64,000 nt of DNA, from contig NZ_QOVK01000001.1 of NCBI RefSeq assembly GCF_004104075.1, positions 682,001 through 746,000 of the forward strand, given 5' to 3'. The notes beneath the pieces are model-generated. The model did no database searches, had not been told where the DNA came from, and saw only the letters and a list, made by a program, of their open reading frames with translations. Shown here piece after piece: positions 7,703 to 17,179 of this stretch. The DNA comes from Leeuwenhoekiella polynyae (lineage in GTDB: Bacteria; Bacteroidota; Bacteroidia; Flavobacteriales; Flavobacteriaceae). Made by a program: the position numbers and the translations under genes. The stretch's first letter is position 1; every line of letters begins with the position of its first letter.

Positions 7703-10630
7703 ATGATTTCAAACCTGTCAGAAGCTTTAAAAACACTTGCCAATTCTTTAGAAGGAAACCTGGTTCACGATGATTTGTACAAGCATTTATATGCTACAGA
7801 TGCCTCAGTGTATCGCAGGTTGCCGCTGGCTGTTGCTTTTCCAAAAAATGAAAATGATCTAAAGCATCTCATTTTATTTGCAGGTGCTCATCAGGTTGGT
7901 TTAATACCGCGAACAGCAGGGACTTCGCTTGCCGGTCAATGCGTAGGAGATGGTATTGTGGTTGACGTTTCTAAACATTTTACTGAGATCATTTCTTTTG
8001 ATAAAGTCAATAAAACGGTTACTGTTCAACCGGGAGTGATTCGGGACGAACTCAATAGATTTCTGGAACCGCACGGCTTATTTTTTGGGCCGAATACCTC
8101 AACATCAAATCGCTGTATGATAGGCGGTATGGTGGGAAATAATTCTTCGGGAACAACCTCTATTCAATATGGAGTAACGCGTGATAAAGTAGTTCAGCTT
8201 AAAACGCTACTGAGTGACGGAAAGGAAGCGGTTTTTGCCGAAATCACACCTGAAGAATTTTCGCAAAAGCGTAAACTAAAAAGTAGAGAAGGTGATGTAT
8301 ACCGAAGCATTTTTGAAGAATTAAAAAATCCTGAATCCCGAAAGGATATTCGGGAGCATTATCCCAAGCCTGAAATACATCGCAGAAACACCGGTTATGC
8401 ATTAGACGCATTGCTTGATAATTCAGTTTTTGAAGCAAGTAGCTCTGAGCATTTTAATATGTGCAAACTACTGGCAGGAAGCGAAGGTACTTTAGCTTTT
8501 ACAACAGCAATCACTTTAAAACTTGATGAATTACCACCAGCAAACGGAGTAATGGTCGCGGCTCATTTTAAAAGTATCGAAGCCTGTTTAGAGGCTGTTG
8601 TCCCTGCTATGAAGCATAAGCTATACGCTTGTGAGATGATGGATAAGGTTATTTTAGATTGCACGCTTAACAACCGCGAACAACAAAAAAACCGCTTTTT
8701 TATAGCAGGTGATCCACAAGCGATTTTAATGCTTGAAGTACGCGCTGAAACACTTGATATGGCTCGCAAAGCAGCTATAGAATTGATTGCGACCATAGAA
8801 GCTTCAGGCTTGAGTTATGCTTATCCTACTTTAGAAGGGTCTGAGATTATGCAAGCTCTGGAGTTGCGTAAAGCCGGCTTGGGCTTATTGGGTAACATCG
8901 TAGGCGATCGCAAGGCAGTGGCGTGTATAGAAGATACTGCAGTAGCTTTGGAGGATCTTGCACCCTACATTAAAGAGTTTAGTGCGTTAATGGCAAAATT
9001 TAAACAGGATGCGGTATACTATGCACACGCTGGAGCCGGAGAATTGCACTTGCGACCTATTTTAAATTTAAAAAAAGCCGATGATGTTGTTTTATTTCGG
9101 CAGATAACTACTGCGGTCGCACAGTTGGTAAAGAACTATAAAGGCTCTATGAGCGGCGAGCACGGTGACGGTATCGTGCGCGGAGAGTTTGTAGCGTTGA
9201 TGTTAGGCAGTGCCAATTATGAGCGCTTAAAACGCATTAAAAACAGTTTTGATCCTCAGCATATTTTCAATCCCGGAAAGCTGGTAAACTCAGAACCTAT
9301 GGATGTGCATTTACGGTATACACCAGATCGTGACGAGCCGGAAATTGAAACGCTGATGGACTTTAGTGATACTCAGGGAATTTTAAGAGCTGCAGAGCAA
9401 TGCAACGGTTCTGGTGATTGTAGAAAGATGCCGGAAGCCGGTGGAACAATGTGTCCCAGTTATCGTGCAACCCGTGATGAGAAAGATTCTACGCGTGGCA
9501 GAGCTAACGCACTCCGTGAAATTTTAACGAGTTCTGAGCGTAGAAACAGCTTCAATCATAAGGAATTGAAAGCCGTATTTGATCTTTGTCTCAGCTGTAA
9601 AGCTTGCGCGAGTGAATGTCCCAGTAATGTAGATGTCGCTACTCTTAAAGCAGAGTTTGAATATCAATATAAAAAAGAAAATGGAAGTTCGTTAAGAACG
9701 CGTGCTTTTGCATTTAATGCGTATTTAAACAAATTTGCTGCGGTGCTTCCCGGTATCACAAACGGATTGTACAAAGCCAAATTGAGCGGTAAATTCATCA
9801 GAAAAACTTTAGAAGTAGCTCCAGAGCGTAGTCTTCCGCCTTTGGCAAAAAGAACCTTACGGAAGCGCTTTAAAAAGCTCAGAGCATTCAATCCAAAAAA
9901 TCCTATAAAGACCGTTTATCTATTTGCCGATGAGTTTACTAATTATCTGGATGCTCAGATAGGGGAAGATGCAGTGATCTTATTGCAGCGGTTGAATTAT
10001 GAAGTACGCATTGTAACCCACGCAGAAAGTGGCAGGTCTTTTATATCAAAAGGTTTTTTAAAATATGCACGGAAAGCTGCTCAGAAAAACATTCAGACTT
10101 TTAAAGATTTAATTGATGAAGAACATCCATTAATTGGTATTGAACCCTCAGCTATTTTAGGGTTTAGAGATGAATACATCAGGCTGGCAAAAGATGTTGA
10201 AGCAGCTAAAAAGCTTGCGAAAAATACATTTACTATAGATGAATTTCTAAATGCTGAAATCAAAGCAGAACGTATTAAAGCAACCTCTTTTACTACCGAA
10301 TCAAAAAAACTTAAAATCCACGGGCATTGTCATCAAAAAGCATTGAGCGGTATAGAGCATACGTTTAATATTCTCAATTTACCAGCTAATTTTAAACCAA
10401 CCATTATTCCGTCTGGATGTTGTGGTATGGCGGGATCTTTTGGATACGAGAAAGAACATTACGATTTAAGTATGCAAATAGGGGAGCAAACTTTGTTTCC
10501 AGCGGTTAGGAAGGCTACTGGCGAAACTTTGATCGTAGCTCCCGGAACAAGCTGCAGACATCAAATAAAAGACGGGACGCAGCGTGAAGCAGTACATCCC
10601 GTAACTGTTTTGAGGAATGCCTTGGTTTAA
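7703..10630 (+). CDS. FAD-linked dehydrogenase with Fe-S and CCG domains (YdiJ/D-2-hydroxyacid type)
   Basis: This 975-aa protein joins what are separate subunits in glycolate or lactate oxidases. Residues ~35-275 form a PCMH-type FAD-binding domain, with TAGTSLAGQCVGDG near 72-85 and GGMVGNNSSGT near 143-153. An FAD-oxidase C-terminal domain (~275-540) follows, ending in SGEHGDGIVRGEF and DPQHIFNPGKL. Next come ferredoxin-like cysteines (CNGSGDCRK...MCPSY and CLSCKACASECP at ~632-643) and a C-terminal CCG-like part with GHCHQKA and SGCCGMAGSFG. It matches E. coli YdiJ in architecture and length. Enzymes of this type oxidise D-2-hydroxyacids such as D-lactate or D-2-hydroxyglutarate and pass electrons to quinone. 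Substrate choice cannot be read here. The gene appears to stand alone. Confidence 0.85.
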   Translation: MISNLSEALKTLANSLEGNLVHDDLYKHLYATDASVYRRLPLAVAFPKNENDLKHLILFAGAHQVGLIPRTAGTSLAGQCVGDGIVVDVSKHFTEIISFDKVNKTVTVQPGVIRDELNRFLEPHGLFFGPNTSTSNRCMIGGMVGNNSSGTTSIQYGVTRDKVVQLKTLLSDGKEAVFAEITPEEFSQKRKLKSREGDVYRSIFEELKNPESRKDIREHYPKPEIHRRNTGYALDALLDNSVFEASSSEHFNMCKLLAGSEGTLAFTTAITLKLDELPPANGVMVAAHFKSIEACLEAVVPAMKHKLYACEMMDKVILDCTLNNREQQKNRFFIAGDPQAILMLEVRAETLDMARKAAIELIATIEASGLSYAYPTLEGSEIMQALELRKAGLGLLGNIVGDRKAVACIEDTAVALEDLAPYIKEFSALMAKFKQDAVYYAHAGAGELHLRPILNLKKADDVVLFRQITTAVAQLVKNYKGSMSGEHGDGIVRGEFVALMLGSANYERLKRIKNSFDPQHIFNPGKLVNSEPMDVHLRYTPDRDEPEIETLMDFSDTQGILRAAEQCNGSGDCRKMPEAGGTMCPSYRATRDEKDSTRGRANALREILTSSERRNSFNHKELKAVFDLCLSCKACASECPSNVDVATLKAEFEYQYKKENGSSLRTRAFAFNAYLNKFAAVLPGITNGLYKAKLSGKFIRKTLEVAPERSLPPLAKRTLRKRFKKLRAFNPKNPIKTVYLFADEFTNYLDAQIGEDAVILLQRLNYEVRIVTHAESGRSFISKGFLKYARKAAQKNIQTFKDLIDEEHPLIGIEPSAILGFRDEYIRLAKDVEAAKKLAKNTFTIDEFLNAEIKAERIKATSFTTESKKLKIHGHCHQKALSGIEHTFNILNLPANFKPTIIPSGCCGMAGSFGYEKEHYDLSMQIGEQTLFPAVRKATGETLIVAPGTSCRHQIKDGTQREAVHPVTVLRNALV

Positions 10631-10632
10631 AT

Positions 10633-11175
10633 CTAATTGATAGCTAACAAAACTATTCCGTTAGGGAAAGCGTGTTTAAAATTACCAATAACTCGATCTT
10701 GAGCTTCTAGTTTTTGAGTCATTTCATCACATAAGAGGTTACAGTCCATTTCTATCTCGTTTAAAATGCTAAAACCGGAGTCCAATCTGACAAAGTTATT
10801 ACCGTTACTTTTAAGGTCGATTTCAAAAGTTGTATCAGCATCAACATCTTCTGTATTATTGATACTAATTAACTTATAGCGTATAGAACTCCCATCAGCG
10901 GGAGGATTTTTTACTTTCATTTTCTCAACAGTAAGGTCATAAATCTTGCCGGGCACATAGTTAAAATCTTCTATGGGACTGTATAATCTGCTCCATTCTG
11001 AAGAACCAATAGCTTCTTCTTCCTGAATTAGCAATGTCAAATATTGACCTTCTCCCACACCAGTATTGCGATAATGATTTACTTTAAGGTTTACAGTTTG
11101 ACTGTCCTCATTATCATCATTGGTACAGGAAAACAGACAAATACATAAGAGAACTAGCGTTAATATATGTTTCAT
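10633..11175 (-). CDS. Hypothetical lipoprotein (180 aa)
   Basis: I start this at the ATG giving MKHILTLVLLCICLFSC, because it begins a clean lipoprotein signal with lipobox cysteine at ~17 and has GGAAAC a few bases upstream. A nine-codon upstream extension is less likely. The mature part is soluble and mostly beta-like, with no motif I recognise. It contains three cysteines close together (MDCNLLCDEM and the lipobox apart). It converges on the FAD dehydrogenase gene with a two-base gap and no visible terminator between them. It is probably anchored in the periplasm or outer membrane; the function is unknown. Confidence 0.65.
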   Translation of the reverse strand: MKHILTLVLLCICLFSCTNDDNEDSQTVNLKVNHYRNTGVGEGQYLTLLIQEEEAIGSSEWSRLYSPIEDFNYVPGKIYDLTVEKMKVKNPPADGSSIRYKLISINNTEDVDADTTFEIDLKSNGNNFVRLDSGFSILNEIEMDCNLLCDEMTQKLEAQDRVIGNFKHAFPNGIVLLAIN

Positions 11176-11221
11176 AATAGATTGTTTCCTATATAGATGC
11201 AAAATCAGGAGAATGGTTGCT

Positions 11222-11998
11222 TCAATTTAATTTTAATTTAACTGTAAATCGAACTTCACCATTATTTAAAGTCTGAAAACCTTCGTGTAATTTTTCTTGT
11301 TTTACCGCGTAAGGATAAAAACTAATAGGCTCTATACAGAGCATATTGGTGACTTCAGTCCAGAGCATAAAGTTGCCAAAACCTTCCGATTTAAGCGTTA
11401 TGTTTTTATCGTCTCTTAAACTGATTTCGCTACAATCTGGTACTTGAAAGGCCCGGCTTCCCACAGCCATAATCTCTTCTAAAGAAATCTCTCTTTTTTC
11501 ATTTTGAACCACAGGCGTTTTCGTATGTAATTTAAATGCAGGATGATACCCCAGCATAAACGGCATTCCTTTTTCTCCGCTGATAATAAATTCGATTTTA
11601 AGCTCGTTTTCACTTAGCGTGAATTGTTTTTTAAAAACGAAATCATAAGGCCATGACAGCCATTTTTCTGTAGATTTTTTAGGGAATTTTGAATTTTTGA
11701 CTTTGGTCTCGGCTTTATATGTTTTTTCAAAAACAGCAGTAGTTTCTGTAGAGCTGGTCAGTTTGTACGTAAGTTCACGCAATAAACCGTGCTGATCTAA
11801 AATGGCTTCACCTTTTGGGGTTTGTACTTTAAAATGTGCTTCATCGGTAGGCCCAATAACCGGAAACATCTCATCATCAGATTTTCCCCAGCCGGGACTT
11901 CCTACCTGATGTATATATTCGTGATCATCCTTTTTATAACTTGATAATTGTCCTTTATCTATTGAAACCGCTTGGTTGTTAAGTTGTAATTGTGTCAT
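11222..11998 (-). CDS. Aldose 1-epimerase-like (GalM family) protein
   Basis: The 258-aa protein has the galactose-mutarotase fold signatures. DQHGLLRE at ~68-75 carries the family's active-site His-Arg region, and GYHPAFKL at ~150-157 carries the second conserved histidine. Later residues CIEPISFYPYAV match the usual C-terminal Glu region. No signal peptide is present, so it is expected in the cytosol. Members interconvert alpha and beta anomers of hexoses; a role in glucose handling is plausible but not shown. Its ATG abuts the stop codon of the upstream 157-aa gene, indicating co-transcription. Confidence 0.82.
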   Translation of the reverse strand: MTQLQLNNQAVSIDKGQLSSYKKDDHEYIHQVGSPGWGKSDDEMFPVIGPTDEAHFKVQTPKGEAILDQHGLLRELTYKLTSSTETTAVFEKTYKAETKVKNSKFPKKSTEKWLSWPYDFVFKKQFTLSENELKIEFIISGEKGMPFMLGYHPAFKLHTKTPVVQNEKREISLEEIMAVGSRAFQVPDCSEISLRDDKNITLKSEGFGNFMLWTEVTNMLCIEPISFYPYAVKQEKLHEGFQTLNNGEVRFTVKLKLN

Positions 11999-12472
11999 TT
12001 AATTTAGATTTTCTAGTGCGTTATAATAATCAAGATGCAGGTCTTCGTGCAGTGCTTCAATTTTTTTATGGATGTATTCCAGTTGTCTAAGATAGAGATT
12101 ACGCAGCGTATTATTATTTCGAATTGCAGGTCTAACCGTGTTCATTTTTTCGCAGAAATAAATCAGGAGTTCCACTTCAGTTTCTTTGTTTCCGGAATAG
12201 CGAATGTACTTTTTAGTTTCCCTTAGGATTTTACGAACAGACTTTTTCATCCAATAATAATTTTTATGATTTATCGATTCAAACTGGTCGTCAATATCCT
12301 CTTTTACACTGGCCACATAACCCGCCTCATAATCCGATTCAAAAAGTAAATAGGTGAGTAATTCTTTGTTTTCTTTCTTGAATTTTGCCAGCCGCAAACA
12401 GATTTGAAGCAGTTCTTCTTCATCTTTGTGTTTTAATTCTTTTTTGAGTTGCGTTACCGTAGCTGCTTTCAT
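11999..12472 (-). CDS. Conserved hypothetical alpha-helical protein (157 aa)
   Basis: The soluble, highly charged protein is probably all-helical, opening with MKAATVTQLKKELKHKDEEE. It has no cysteine motifs that suggest metal binding and no membrane segment. A regular Leu/Lys/Glu pattern suggests a helical-repeat or coiled-coil bundle. Similar proteins are found in flavobacteria beside aldose-epimerase-like genes, but I do not know a function. It is the first gene of a two-gene minus-strand unit, ending exactly where the epimerase ATG begins. Confidence 0.65.
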   Translation of the reverse strand: MKAATVTQLKKELKHKDEEELLQICLRLAKFKKENKELLTYLLFESDYEAGYVASVKEDIDDQFESINHKNYYWMKKSVRKILRETKKYIRYSGNKETEVELLIYFCEKMNTVRPAIRNNNTLRNLYLRQLEYIHKKIEALHEDLHLDYYNALENLN

Positions 12473-12547
12473 ACTTGCAATTTAACCAAAATGCTGTTAA
12501 AGCCCGTTAATACTAGGGCTATAAACGCTAAATTATATTTAAAATAG

Positions 12548-12578
12548 TTGTGAGGAAGCTGCCTGATAGTTAGTTTTA
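12548..12578 (+). promoter_or_regulatory. Probable promoter of the OsmC gene
   Basis: TTG (12548-12550), a 20-base spacer and TAGTTTTA (12571-12578) resemble the Bacteroidetes -33/-7 pair TTG...TAnnTTTG. They lie ~29 bases before the ATG. Confidence 0.4.
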
Positions 12579-12606
12579 GTTAAACCAAAAAATAAAAAAT
12601 AGATAT

Positions 12607-13026
12607 ATGAAATTTTCAAGAAACGCATCTGCAAACTGGAAAGGGCAAATTAAAGCCGGAATGGGAACAATCTCTACTGAAAGTACAGTTTTAGATGGTG
12701 CTAAATATGCATTCGGAACTCGTTTTGAGGACGGAAAAGGTACTAACCCTGAAGAATTAATAGGGGCAGCTCACGCCGGTTGCTATACGATGCAATTATC
12801 AGCATTTTTAGGAGAAGAAGATTTAACTCCAGAGAATTTGCACACCGACGCAAAAGTAACTTTTGAAGACGGAGCAATCACTAAAGTTCACTTAACCTTA
12901 AAAGGTAAAGTGCCGGGATGTGATGCGGAAACTTTTGAAAAAATTGCGACAAAAGCAAAAGACAATTGTCCGGTATCAAAATTACTTAAAGCCAAAATCA
13001 CTTTAGATGCTACACTAGAAGAGTAA
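12607..13026 (+). CDS. OsmC-family peroxiredoxin-like protein
   Basis: The 139-aa protein has the two conserved cysteines of the OsmC/Ohr family, C59 in AAHAGCYTMQL and C121 in DNCPVSKLL. The ENLHTDAKVTF strand before the second half is also typical. These cysteines reduce organic hydroperoxides in the cytosol. The exact placement matches the OsmC subgroup better than Ohr, judged from GTNPEELIGAAHAGC. It is a single-gene unit with its own promoter-like sequence and a strong terminator. Bacillithiol made with bshA (at 5.8 kb) could supply reducing power, but that is an inference. Confidence 0.88.
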   Translation: MKFSRNASANWKGQIKAGMGTISTESTVLDGAKYAFGTRFEDGKGTNPEELIGAAHAGCYTMQLSAFLGEEDLTPENLHTDAKVTFEDGAITKVHLTLKGKVPGCDAETFEKIATKAKDNCPVSKLLKAKITLDATLEE

Positions 13027-13047
13027 GATCTTTTGAACTATAACTTC

Positions 13048-13071
13048 AAACCGCCTCTGGGCGGTTTTTTT
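13048..13071 (+). terminator. Terminator after the OsmC gene
   Basis: The AACCGCC/GGCGGTT stem with loop TCTG is followed by a run of T. Confidence 0.85.
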
Positions 13072-13126
13072 ATGTCTTAGAGTCAAATGTGTAAAGTGTA
13101 TATTTGAAAACCAAAACCTACGCGTA

Positions 13127-14185
13127 GTGCCACAATTATTGCTTTATTTTTTGCCGGCTTTGTTAGCATTTGTAATAACATTTGCAATGGTAAGGCTGTT
13201 GTGCATGCCTAAGTTTTCAAGCTATTTTGTAGATCATACAGGCGGAAAAAAACTGCACAAGAAGGCTACTCCTGCTTCGGGAGGGATCGCGTTGTTCACA
13301 GGTATATTCAGCACCGCTTTAATTTTTGACGGAAGCTATTTAATTCTCAATCATATATACATTTTAATAGGCTTTGCAGCGATGTTTTTGTTGGGACTCG
13401 TTGATGATCTAAAACCTATAGGTTGGAGGAGTAAGTTAGTTATCCAATTTGCGATTATTCTTTTTGTTGTTTTACCAGGGGACTTGTGTTTAGAATCGGT
13501 TATGTATGAGCAAAGTTTCTACCGAATGCCATATTATCTAAGTACAAGTGTTTCTATATTTATTTTGTTGTTTTTAACCAATGCGTTTAATTTTATAGAT
13601 GGCGTAGATGGCTTAGCTACGACAGTTGCGCTACTTTTTTTTCTAGGTTTACTTTATTTTCAAACTCCATTTTCTGGTATTTTTTTAATGTGTGCGGCAG
13701 CCGGTTTATTCGCATTTAGAAGATTTAATAAAGAACCGGCCCAATTATTTATGGGAGATAGTGGCTCCTTATTGCTGGGTTTTATGTGTGCGGTTTTTTG
13801 CATTGTTTTTCTAGAGGCAGATCTAGCTATTTCTAACATACGCTTACAATCGTATCAGCAGCGTTTGCCTGTAATGACTACTTTATTTTGGTATCCCATT
13901 TTTGACACGGTACGTGTTTTATTGTTGCGTCTGTATAAAAGAAAACCTCTTTTTAAACGGGATAAATTACACAGTTATTCCGCCTTACTTAGATTGGGCT
14001 ATACCCATACACAAATTGTAAGTTTTGTTTTTCTTATAACTCTGGTTTTACTTGGCGGAGTTTTATTTATGGAACCTTTAATTGGTTTGTGGTTCTTTTT
14101 AATCCTTCAGGTAATGCTGTTAGTTGCGCTTCACGTATATTTAGATTTTCTGATCAGAAACTTTAAGAAAAATACCAAGCAGTAA
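13127..14185 (+). CDS. WecA/TagO-like undecaprenyl-phosphate sugar-1-phosphate transferase
   Basis: This polytopic inner-membrane protein of 352 aa (about ten hydrophobic segments) belongs to the MraY/WecA family. Conserved sites are D93-D94 (LVDDLKP), NAFNFIDGVDGLA at ~152-164 and MGDS with D211. It transfers a HexNAc-1-phosphate to undecaprenyl phosphate and so starts a surface polysaccharide. I use the GTG at 13127, because the first helix begins directly after it and no ATG is available upstream; an internal ATG at codon 21 would cut that helix. TATATTTG at 13099-13106 is a good -7 box. The next gene begins one base after its stop, so the three-gene block is an operon. Confidence 0.85.
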   Translation: MPQLLLYFLPALLAFVITFAMVRLLCMPKFSSYFVDHTGGKKLHKKATPASGGIALFTGIFSTALIFDGSYLILNHIYILIGFAAMFLLGLVDDLKPIGWRSKLVIQFAIILFVVLPGDLCLESVMYEQSFYRMPYYLSTSVSIFILLFLTNAFNFIDGVDGLATTVALLFFLGLLYFQTPFSGIFLMCAAAGLFAFRRFNKEPAQLFMGDSGSLLLGFMCAVFCIVFLEADLAISNIRLQSYQQRLPVMTTLFWYPIFDTVRVLLLRLYKRKPLFKRDKLHSYSALLRLGYTHTQIVSFVFLITLVLLGGVLFMEPLIGLWFFLILQVMLLVALHVYLDFLIRNFKKNTKQ

Positions 14186-14186
14186 C

Positions 14187-15329
14187 TTGAAACCTAAACC
14201 TCATACAATAGCACTTTCTGCACCAAAGCTTGATGCAAACGCAATTGCTGAGGTTACCCGTGCTATTGAGGATAACTGGATCACTGCAGGTGGACCATTT
14301 GTTACAAAATTTGAAAATTCATTACAGGAAGCGTTGGGTACACAACGAGATCTTGTTGCGCTAAATTCTGGCACTTCAGCTTTGCATTTAGCATTGATTC
14401 TCGCGGGTGTTCAGGCAGGAGATTCTGTTTTGTGTCAGACGATGACGTATGTCGCGACGGCTAATCCTGTTGCTTATTTAGGCGCAATGCCCATTTTTAT
14501 AGATAGCGAAGCCGAAACCTACAACATGTGCCCTGAGGTTTTGGAAAATACTGTCGAATCATTAATCCAAAAAGGGAATAAGCCTAAGGCTATAATCGTT
14601 GTGCATTCTTATGGAATGCCGGCTAAAATTAAGCGTATTGCTGAAGTTGCTAAGAAATATCACATAGTCTTAATAGAAGATGCAGCCGAAGCTTTAGGGA
14701 GTAAAGTGGGTGAGCAGTTTTGTGGGCTTTTTGGTGATTATGGAATTCTTTCTTTTAATGGAAATAAGCTGATAACTACAGGTGGTGGTGGAGCTCTGAT
14801 TTGCAAAAACACAGATGACGCTACTCAAGTTCGACATTTGGCGAGTCAGGCAAAAATGAATGCTTCTGGTTTTGAGCACGATAATGTGGGGTATAATTAT
14901 ATAATGCCCGGTCTCAATGCAGCTTTGGGGATCGCTCAACTGAAAACATTGCATGAGCGGGTTGCCACAAAGCGGAAAATACATCAATTCTATGCAGCTA
15001 TTTTTGACGAAATTGATGATGTAGATTTGTTTGAATCTTTTGATAAAGAGCTGTATTCTAACTACTGGCTGAATGTAATTCAGTTTAAAGAATCTTCACT
15101 GAAGAGTCCCGAAGGACTCCGTATTTATTTTGAAAAGCGAGCAATTGAATCCCGGTTTTTATGGACACCCTTACACCTTCAGGGAATTTATACCCATCAG
15201 AAATATTTTGGGAATGCTACAGCCGAAGAGTTTTGGAAGCGAAGTCTGTGTTTGCCATCAGGAACCGGAATGACAGCTGATGAGCTTGACAGAATCAAAG
15301 ATGAACTAATTGCTTATTTTTCAGATTAA
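14187..15329 (+). CDS. DegT/DnrJ/EryC1-family PLP aminotransferase (sugar aminotransferase)
   Basis: The 380-aa protein is a type I-fold sugar aminotransferase. The PLP-binding lysine is K194 in SFNGNKLITTGGGG, a form of the motif seen in PglE/LegC-like enzymes that aminate UDP-4-keto-6-deoxy-HexNAc. EDAAEALGS at ~163-171 supplies the family's Asp and upstream contacts. The start is a TTG one base after the preceding stop; the translation then runs straight into conserved sequence, so the start is credible despite the rare codon. With the CapD-like enzyme downstream it could make a UDP-diamino- or amino-trideoxy-sugar for the polysaccharide. The exact sugar is not known. Confidence 0.85.
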   Translation: MKPKPHTIALSAPKLDANAIAEVTRAIEDNWITAGGPFVTKFENSLQEALGTQRDLVALNSGTSALHLALILAGVQAGDSVLCQTMTYVATANPVAYLGAMPIFIDSEAETYNMCPEVLENTVESLIQKGNKPKAIIVVHSYGMPAKIKRIAEVAKKYHIVLIEDAAEALGSKVGEQFCGLFGDYGILSFNGNKLITTGGGGALICKNTDDATQVRHLASQAKMNASGFEHDNVGYNYIMPGLNAALGIAQLKTLHERVATKRKIHQFYAAIFDEIDDVDLFESFDKELYSNYWLNVIQFKESSLKSPEGLRIYFEKRAIESRFLWTPLHLQGIYTHQKYFGNATAEEFWKRSLCLPSGTGMTADELDRIKDELIAYFSD

Positions 15330-16336
15330 TGAAGAGCGACACGATAGATTTAAGTTCAGAGGTGATTTTAGTTACCGGAGCAGCCGGAAGCATCGGTCGC
15401 GAGTTGGTATTCAATTTCGCTTCTAAAAATCCTAAACAACTTATTCTGGTTGATATTTCAGAAACTGGGTTATCCAACCTGATTAAAGAACTTCAAATCA
15501 ATTATCCCAAGTTGAACTTCGTTTATTTTACAGAAAGTATCTGTAATTCAGCTTTTATTGATTTTCTGTTTCAGAAACACAAAATAACATCCGTATTTCA
15601 CGCGGCGGCTTACAAGCACGTTTCTTTAATGGAACAGAATATTTGTGCAGCGATTACCACTAATATTTATGGAGCAAAGCTGTTGATAGATAGCGCAACG
15701 ACCGCGAGTGTAAGGCGTTTCATTTTTATTTCCACCGATAAAGCTGTAGAGCCGATAAGCGTGATGGGGCGAACAAAAAAAGTTGTAGAAGATTGTTTAG
15801 TATGGAAACAACAAGAAGGTTCACTGCCTCAAATTTGTACACTGAGATTGTGTAATGTTTACGGTTCTTCTGGTTCTGTAGTTCCTGTTTTTAAAAATCG
15901 GATAGCATTAAATCTACCGCTTGAAATTAAAGGGCAAAATGTAAAACGTGCGTTTATAGCTGTAGAAGAAATTAATGATATTACAGACTGGCTTTTAGCT
16001 CAAATAGATTGCGGCGGAATATTTATTCCGAAAAACCCTAAGGTTTTCACCATACTTGAAATAGCCCAGCAAGTGATCCGAGATTTTAAAAATATTTCAC
16101 CAGAAGAATACCCAATACAATTTATTGACTTACCAAAGTCTGAAAAACAGGAAGAATCCTTAAAAAACACTTCAGAGAACATTATTCAACTAGAAGGTTC
16201 ACCTCTTGTTCAATTAAAAACTATGAAACAGCGGCATTTTAATCTAGAACTGTTAGAAAGGTGTTTTTTTGCGGCAAAATCCTATGATGAACAAGAAGCC
16301 TTAAAATCGCTCAAAAACTTATGTATTGAGGGCTAG
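15329..16336 (+). CDS. CapD/PglF-like nucleotide-sugar dehydratase or epimerase, short soluble form
   Basis: The 335-aa NAD(P)-dependent short-chain enzyme has a Rossmann GAAGSIG at 17-23, HAAAYKHV at ~91-98 and STDKAVEP at 135-142, followed by MGRTK at 146-150. In the CapD/PglF family, DK and M replace the usual Tyr, and the reaction is 4,6-dehydration of a UDP-HexNAc. Unlike full-length PglF/WbpM, it lacks the N-terminal membrane domain. The ATG shares its A with the stop codon of the aminotransferase gene (TAATG), showing translational coupling. The C-terminus overlaps the convergent CpsB-type gene by four bases, a very tight 3' arrangement. Confidence 0.82.
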   Translation: MKSDTIDLSSEVILVTGAAGSIGRELVFNFASKNPKQLILVDISETGLSNLIKELQINYPKLNFVYFTESICNSAFIDFLFQKHKITSVFHAAAYKHVSLMEQNICAAITTNIYGAKLLIDSATTASVRRFIFISTDKAVEPISVMGRTKKVVEDCLVWKQQEGSLPQICTLRLCNVYGSSGSVVPVFKNRIALNLPLEIKGQNVKRAFIAVEEINDITDWLLAQIDCGGIFIPKNPKVFTILEIAQQVIRDFKNISPEEYPIQFIDLPKSEKQEESLKNTSENIIQLEGSPLVQLKTMKQRHFNLELLERCFFAAKSYDEQEALKSLKNLCIEG

Positions 16337-17073
16337 GAGCTAAACGTAGCGGTTGTATTACTAATTATTTTTTCAAGGGCTTGTTCATACTTTCCGGCAA
16401 ATTTTACCTTTTTCATATTTTCTATGTGTCGTATATGATGCGTGTCTGTACCTATAAAATCATACATATTTTCGGCTAAAAGGCGTAGTGCGATTTTTGC
16501 AATTCCGGGTCCGTAATAGCCGCTAATAGAAAGTGCATTTAATTGAAACTTGCAAATGCTTTTCAATTCGGTAAACGTATCGTATTTAGCGTGATAAAAC
16601 GCATAGCGCTCCGGGTGTGCCAAAACTGGTGTAAAACCGGCGTTACCTACTTTAAATAAGATTTCTCTAAGATTAACAGGAGGTTGCAGGTAAGACATTT
16701 CAACCAAGACGTAGTTGTCTTTAAGTGGTAGAATTTGCTTGCTGTCCAATAGATCTACCAGTCCGGAATCCATCATATATTCAGAAGATGATCTTATTTT
16801 AAAATCCTGGTGACCATTTTCAGTTAAAAAGGATTTTAGATTGTGTTCTGCTGCCAAGATAGTTTCTGGAGTATTGGCATAAAAATCACTCATTGTATGC
16901 GGGGTACAGATCAAATCTGTAATACCAAATTCTTTAAAGCCAGCCAGTAGTTTTAAAGAATCCTCTGGAGTTTTTGCGCCATCATCGATTCCGGGTAGTA
17001 TATGATTATGAATATCTGTAAATTCACCAAGCTTACTTACTAAGAATTTCTTTGAGCTGAAAATTGATAACAT
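16333..17073 (-). CDS. CpsB/YwqE-type PHP-domain protein-tyrosine phosphatase
   Basis: The 246-aa metal-dependent phosphatase has PHP motifs IHNHILPGIDDG (H22 and H24), CTPHT near 60, LAHPERY near 155-161 and GTDTHHIRH near 214-222. In other bacteria such proteins dephosphorylate the tyrosine kinase that controls capsule or exopolysaccharide export. No matching Wzc/BY-kinase is in the window. The N-terminal ~16 residues before EFTDIH are weakly conserved, so the start could lie slightly downstream. It is convergent with the polysaccharide genes, overlapping the CapD-like gene by four bases. Confidence 0.85.
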   Translation of the reverse strand: MLSIFSSKKFLVSKLGEFTDIHNHILPGIDDGAKTPEDSLKLLAGFKEFGITDLICTPHTMSDFYANTPETILAAEHNLKSFLTENGHQDFKIRSSSEYMMDSGLVDLLDSKQILPLKDNYVLVEMSYLQPPVNLREILFKVGNAGFTPVLAHPERYAFYHAKYDTFTELKSICKFQLNALSISGYYGPGIAKIALRLLAENMYDFIGTDTHHIRHIENMKKVKFAGKYEQALEKIISNTTATFSS

Positions 17074-17179
17074 TGGATTTTAATTTTTTGCAAAATTAAG
17101 CATTCTAAATTGTATGCCTAGCATTTAATATATAAGGTACTGTTATACTATTAAAGCTAATTGAGTAAATTGCTCATCT